Positions 6,791-7,846 of a stretch of DNA of 7,846 nt are shown in pieces. The stretch is from CAYRKQ01 sp964621845. GTDB taxonomy: Bacteria; Patescibacteriota; Saccharimonadia; Saccharimonadales; UBA7683. A program made the translations under genes and the position numbers. Positions within the stretch are counted from its first letter, which is position 1. Every line of letters begins with the position of its first letter. The stretch lies in contig CAZUOL010000008.1 in assembly GCA_964621845.1 (NCBI GenBank), positions 1-7,846 on the forward strand, read 5' to 3'. Under the pieces are notes generated by a model. The model was given only the letters and a program-made list of their open reading frames with translations. It did no database searches and was not told the DNA's origin.

Positions 6791-6959
6791 TTGCTCCGCT
6801 CAAAAACATTACTCCTGCTCGGAAGACTCACATAATTTGTAACGTCGTGTATCGGGCTCAATCTTTATAAAAGACTACCGTTGCGGCACAGCGCCGGAGT
6901 AGATCAAACGAATTTGTTCATACCGGACTTCCACGGCTACGTGAGTACAAATTGTTAAC
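6791..6959 (-). promoter_or_regulatory. Cobalamin (B12) riboswitch-like aptamer
   Basis: The reverse strand carries the conserved landmarks of the cobalamin riboswitch in order. These are GTGGAAGTCCGGT (6922-6934), its partner CCGG (6894-6897), the B12-box core GCGCTGTGCCGCAACGGTA (6876-6894) and GAGCCCGATAC (6849-6859, equivalent to AGUCxGGAxAC). A closing stem AATTTGT/ACAAATT (6947-6953 with 6834-6840), followed by ACGT/ACGT (6939-6942 with 6842-6845), encloses the core. Hairpin CTGT/ACGG presents loop GCCGCA (6882-6887). Its CCGC can kiss GCGG (6796-6799) in a downstream loop, like the L5-L13 contact of this class. The aptamer is short (about 120 bases), and its first loop holds an extra CAAA-TTCG-TTTG mini-hairpin (6905-6916). 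Ligand binding would probably favour the terminator at 6703-6744 (off-switch), as is common for this class. Confidence 0.72.
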
Positions 6960-6965
6960 ACTTTT

Positions 6966-6994
6966 ATTGTACGCCTCTTACTGCTCGGGCACAA
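6966..6994 (-). promoter_or_regulatory. Promoter of the riboswitch leader and downstream genes
   Basis: The reverse strand has TTGTGC (6989-6994), a 17-base spacer, then TACAAT (6966-6971), which is five of six bases of the -10 consensus. Transcription would start near 6959, only a few bases before the first closing stem of the aptamer. That placement independently supports both the promoter and the aptamer. The whole leader would be about 270 bases. Confidence 0.6.
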
Positions 6995-7060
6995 GCAACC
7001 CACCATTTCCCTACAATAAAGAACGTGCACGGCTATTGCAGTCGTTCAAGTACCGCTCAA

Positions 7061-7090
7061 TTGTTATTCTCTTTATGCTTATGCTAGAAT
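7061..7090 (+). promoter_or_regulatory. Promoter of the small membrane protein (leaderless start)
   Basis: TTGTTA (7061-7066) and an extended -10, TGCTAGAAT (7082-7090), are 18 bases apart. The expected start of transcription, about seven bases after the -10, falls on the A of the ATG at 7097. No ribosome binding site precedes that ATG, which fits a leaderless mRNA. Confidence 0.65.
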
Positions 7091-7096
7091 AAACTC

Positions 7097-7441
7097 ATGG
7101 CAAAATCATCAAAAAAATCACCTAAGAAATTATCAAACAAGGTAACCAGTATCGTAAAAAGTGATGTTTTTACAAGCATCGCCATTGTTTCGATTGTCTT
7201 AAATGTACTGCTGCTCGTTGGCCTCTTTGTGCTTACCACCAGCAATACCTATGATACGGCAGTGTTTACGAGCGTACGAAGTCGTTACTGTAAAAATATT
7301 GATGGGGTCGTGAAACGCGCAGAAGAACTTGGCAGTAGTCAGGCAGCTTTGCAGGAATGGAAGGTCAACTGCGTTGCAAAAGAGTTTGCCCCTTATTATC
7401 AAGAAGCAATTCAAAAGTTTGAAGCAAGCCAGAGTAATTAA
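7097..7441 (+). CDS. Small one-helix membrane protein, unknown function
   Basis: The product has 114 residues and I do not recognise it. A lysine- and serine-rich N-terminus (1-21) precedes one strong membrane helix (about 25-47). By the positive-inside rule, the remaining 65 residues then face outside. That part is mostly helical and amphipathic, with two cysteines (C65 and C92) that could form one disulfide, plausibly made by the DsbA-like protein at 1420-2067. The coding potential is convincing: a charged helical tail, a clean hydrophobic block and a matching promoter. The gene is divergent from the riboswitch leader, and its promoter positions the mRNA start at the ATG. It could be a small surface or accessory subunit, but nothing in the sequence names a role. 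Confidence 0.75.
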   Translation: MAKSSKKSPKKLSNKVTSIVKSDVFTSIAIVSIVLNVLLLVGLFVLTTSNTYDTAVFTSVRSRYCKNIDGVVKRAEELGSSQAALQEWKVNCVAKEFAPYYQEAIQKFEASQSN

Positions 7442-7471
7442 AATCCCTATTTAGTATGAAAACTATTCCTT

Positions 7472-7552
7472 GGCATTTTCTAATGCCTAAAATTTTGGTC
7501 CATAGGCTCTACGGAGACATTGATCAAACGCCACATAAATGCCTATTTTTTT
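7472..7552 (+). terminator. Terminator-like cluster after the small membrane protein gene
   Basis: GGCATT/AATGCC (7472-7477 with 7482-7487, loop TTCT) is followed by a poor T-run. Further on, ATAGGC/GCCTAT (7502-7507 with 7541-7546) runs directly into seven T's (7546-7552), although its loop is long. AATGCC recurs at 7538-7543, so GGCATT has two possible partners. Together these probably end the forward transcript. An overlapping longer repeat, AAACGCC/GGCGTTT (7526-7532 with 7568-7574), may serve the gene arriving from the right. Confidence 0.4.
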
Positions 7553-7602
7553 ACAAAACTGCAATAAGGCGTTTTTGATAGGTTTCCTATTAAGGGTAGC
7601 TT

Positions 7603-7846
7603 TTACTTTAAGCTATACTGCCACCTAAGATAGAGGCTTGAGACTAGCATGATTAGTAGAGCAATCAAAACTACGCCCCGCTCACTCTCCCCCGTCCCCG
7701 CCAGACTCTCGGTGGTAGTAGCAGGTTTAGAGTACGGGCTTTCATAGGCTCCTGAGTCGTAAGCGGTACCTTGGGGGCGTACTGATCCTCGGGCATCGGT
7801 GGTGAGGGTAGGAATGGTGATACCAGCGTCAATGGCAGGTGAACCT
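7603..7846 (-). CDS. C-terminal end of a surface beta-helix protein with membrane anchor (partial)
   Basis: The reverse strand is open from the window edge to TAA at 7603-7605, giving the last 80 residues. They begin GSPAIDAG and continue TTDARGSVRPQG...YDSGAYE. This is the closing motif of right-handed parallel beta-helix surface proteins of the choice-of-anchor Q type (GSPAIDxG...TDxRGxxRPxG...DxGAxE). A threonine/serine/glycine spacer follows (about residues 41-55), then a membrane helix (about 57-72) and a short basic tail, RWQYSLK. The protein is therefore tethered to the membrane by its C-terminus with the beta-helix outside. Such proteins often act as adhesins or carbohydrate-binding surface proteins. 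The N-terminal bulk lies beyond the window, so size and specificity are unknown. Confidence 0.82.
   Translation of the reverse strand, partial: GSPAIDAGITIPTLTTDARGSVRPQGTAYDSGAYESPYSKPATTTESLAGTGESERGVVLIALLIMLVSSLYLRWQYSLK

Noticed and set aside
6690..7000. RNase P RNA in the leader (GGAAGTCCGG and GGTTGCTTG resemble pieces of it)
   Set aside because: The pieces occur in the wrong order, the terminal ACAGAA-type element and P4 pairing are missing, and a complete cobalamin-type core explains the sequence better.
7650..7750. Short forward frame from the ATG near 7650
   Set aside because: It lies opposite the well-supported beta-helix protein end and has no ribosome site.
1..7846. CRISPR array, insertion sequence, tRNA gene or phage module
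   Set aside because: No repeat-spacer pattern, transposase, terminal repeats, cloverleaf or phage genes were seen.
1..7846. Recoded TGA (as in Gracilibacteria)
   Set aside because: nadD ends with TGA shortly after its conserved final helix, and no gene has in-frame TGA codons inside conserved domains.

Overview
The window most likely comes from a Patescibacteria/CPR bacterium, with Saccharibacteria (TM7) my best guess. The reasons are compact genes with short spacers and overlaps, a small membrane-anchored DsbA-like oxidoreductase, a surface beta-helix protein with a C-terminal membrane anchor, a large protein of no family I recognise, and no clear horizontally acquired DNA. The placement is an inference from gene content. 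Stop codons are TAG, TGA and TAA in family-consistent places, so the standard bacterial code fits. Several promoters look like extended -10 elements (TGnTATAAT type) with weak or no -35.

Layout. 1-212 (-) is the N-terminal end of an aspartyl-tRNA synthetase-type enzyme, with a structured leader and an extended -10 promoter. 402-1322 (-) is a membrane protein with a CBS-domain pair (CNNM/CorC-like). It is divergent from 1420-2067 (+), a membrane-anchored DsbA-like thiol oxidoreductase that starts with TTG. 2153-3883 (+) is a Kef-type (CPA2) cation/proton antiporter with an RCK domain; its 3' end overlaps the convergent nadD (3838-4473, -). Upstream of nadD on the same strand are a 5-formyltetrahydrofolate cyclo-ligase (4502-5074, GTG start) and, overlapping it by 29 bases, a 547-residue unknown protein with a C-terminal zinc ribbon (5046-6689).

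The most interesting region is 6703-6994 (-), the leader of that three-gene run. It reads in order: a promoter, a cobalamin-riboswitch-like aptamer, a possible antiterminator, an intrinsic terminator, then the ribosome binding site of the unknown gene. The terminator ends about 14 bases before the start codon. This looks like a transcription-attenuating B12 switch in front of an uncharacterised protein and two cofactor genes (folate, NAD).

Divergent from the leader is 7097-7441 (+), a one-helix membrane protein. Its promoter places transcription start on the ATG itself, suggesting a leaderless mRNA. A terminator-like intergenic stretch follows, then the C-terminal 80 residues of a choice-of-anchor/beta-helix surface protein (7603-7846, -), cut by the window edge. 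DsbA, the small two-cysteine membrane protein and the anchored surface protein could act together at the cell surface, but that link is only an inference.
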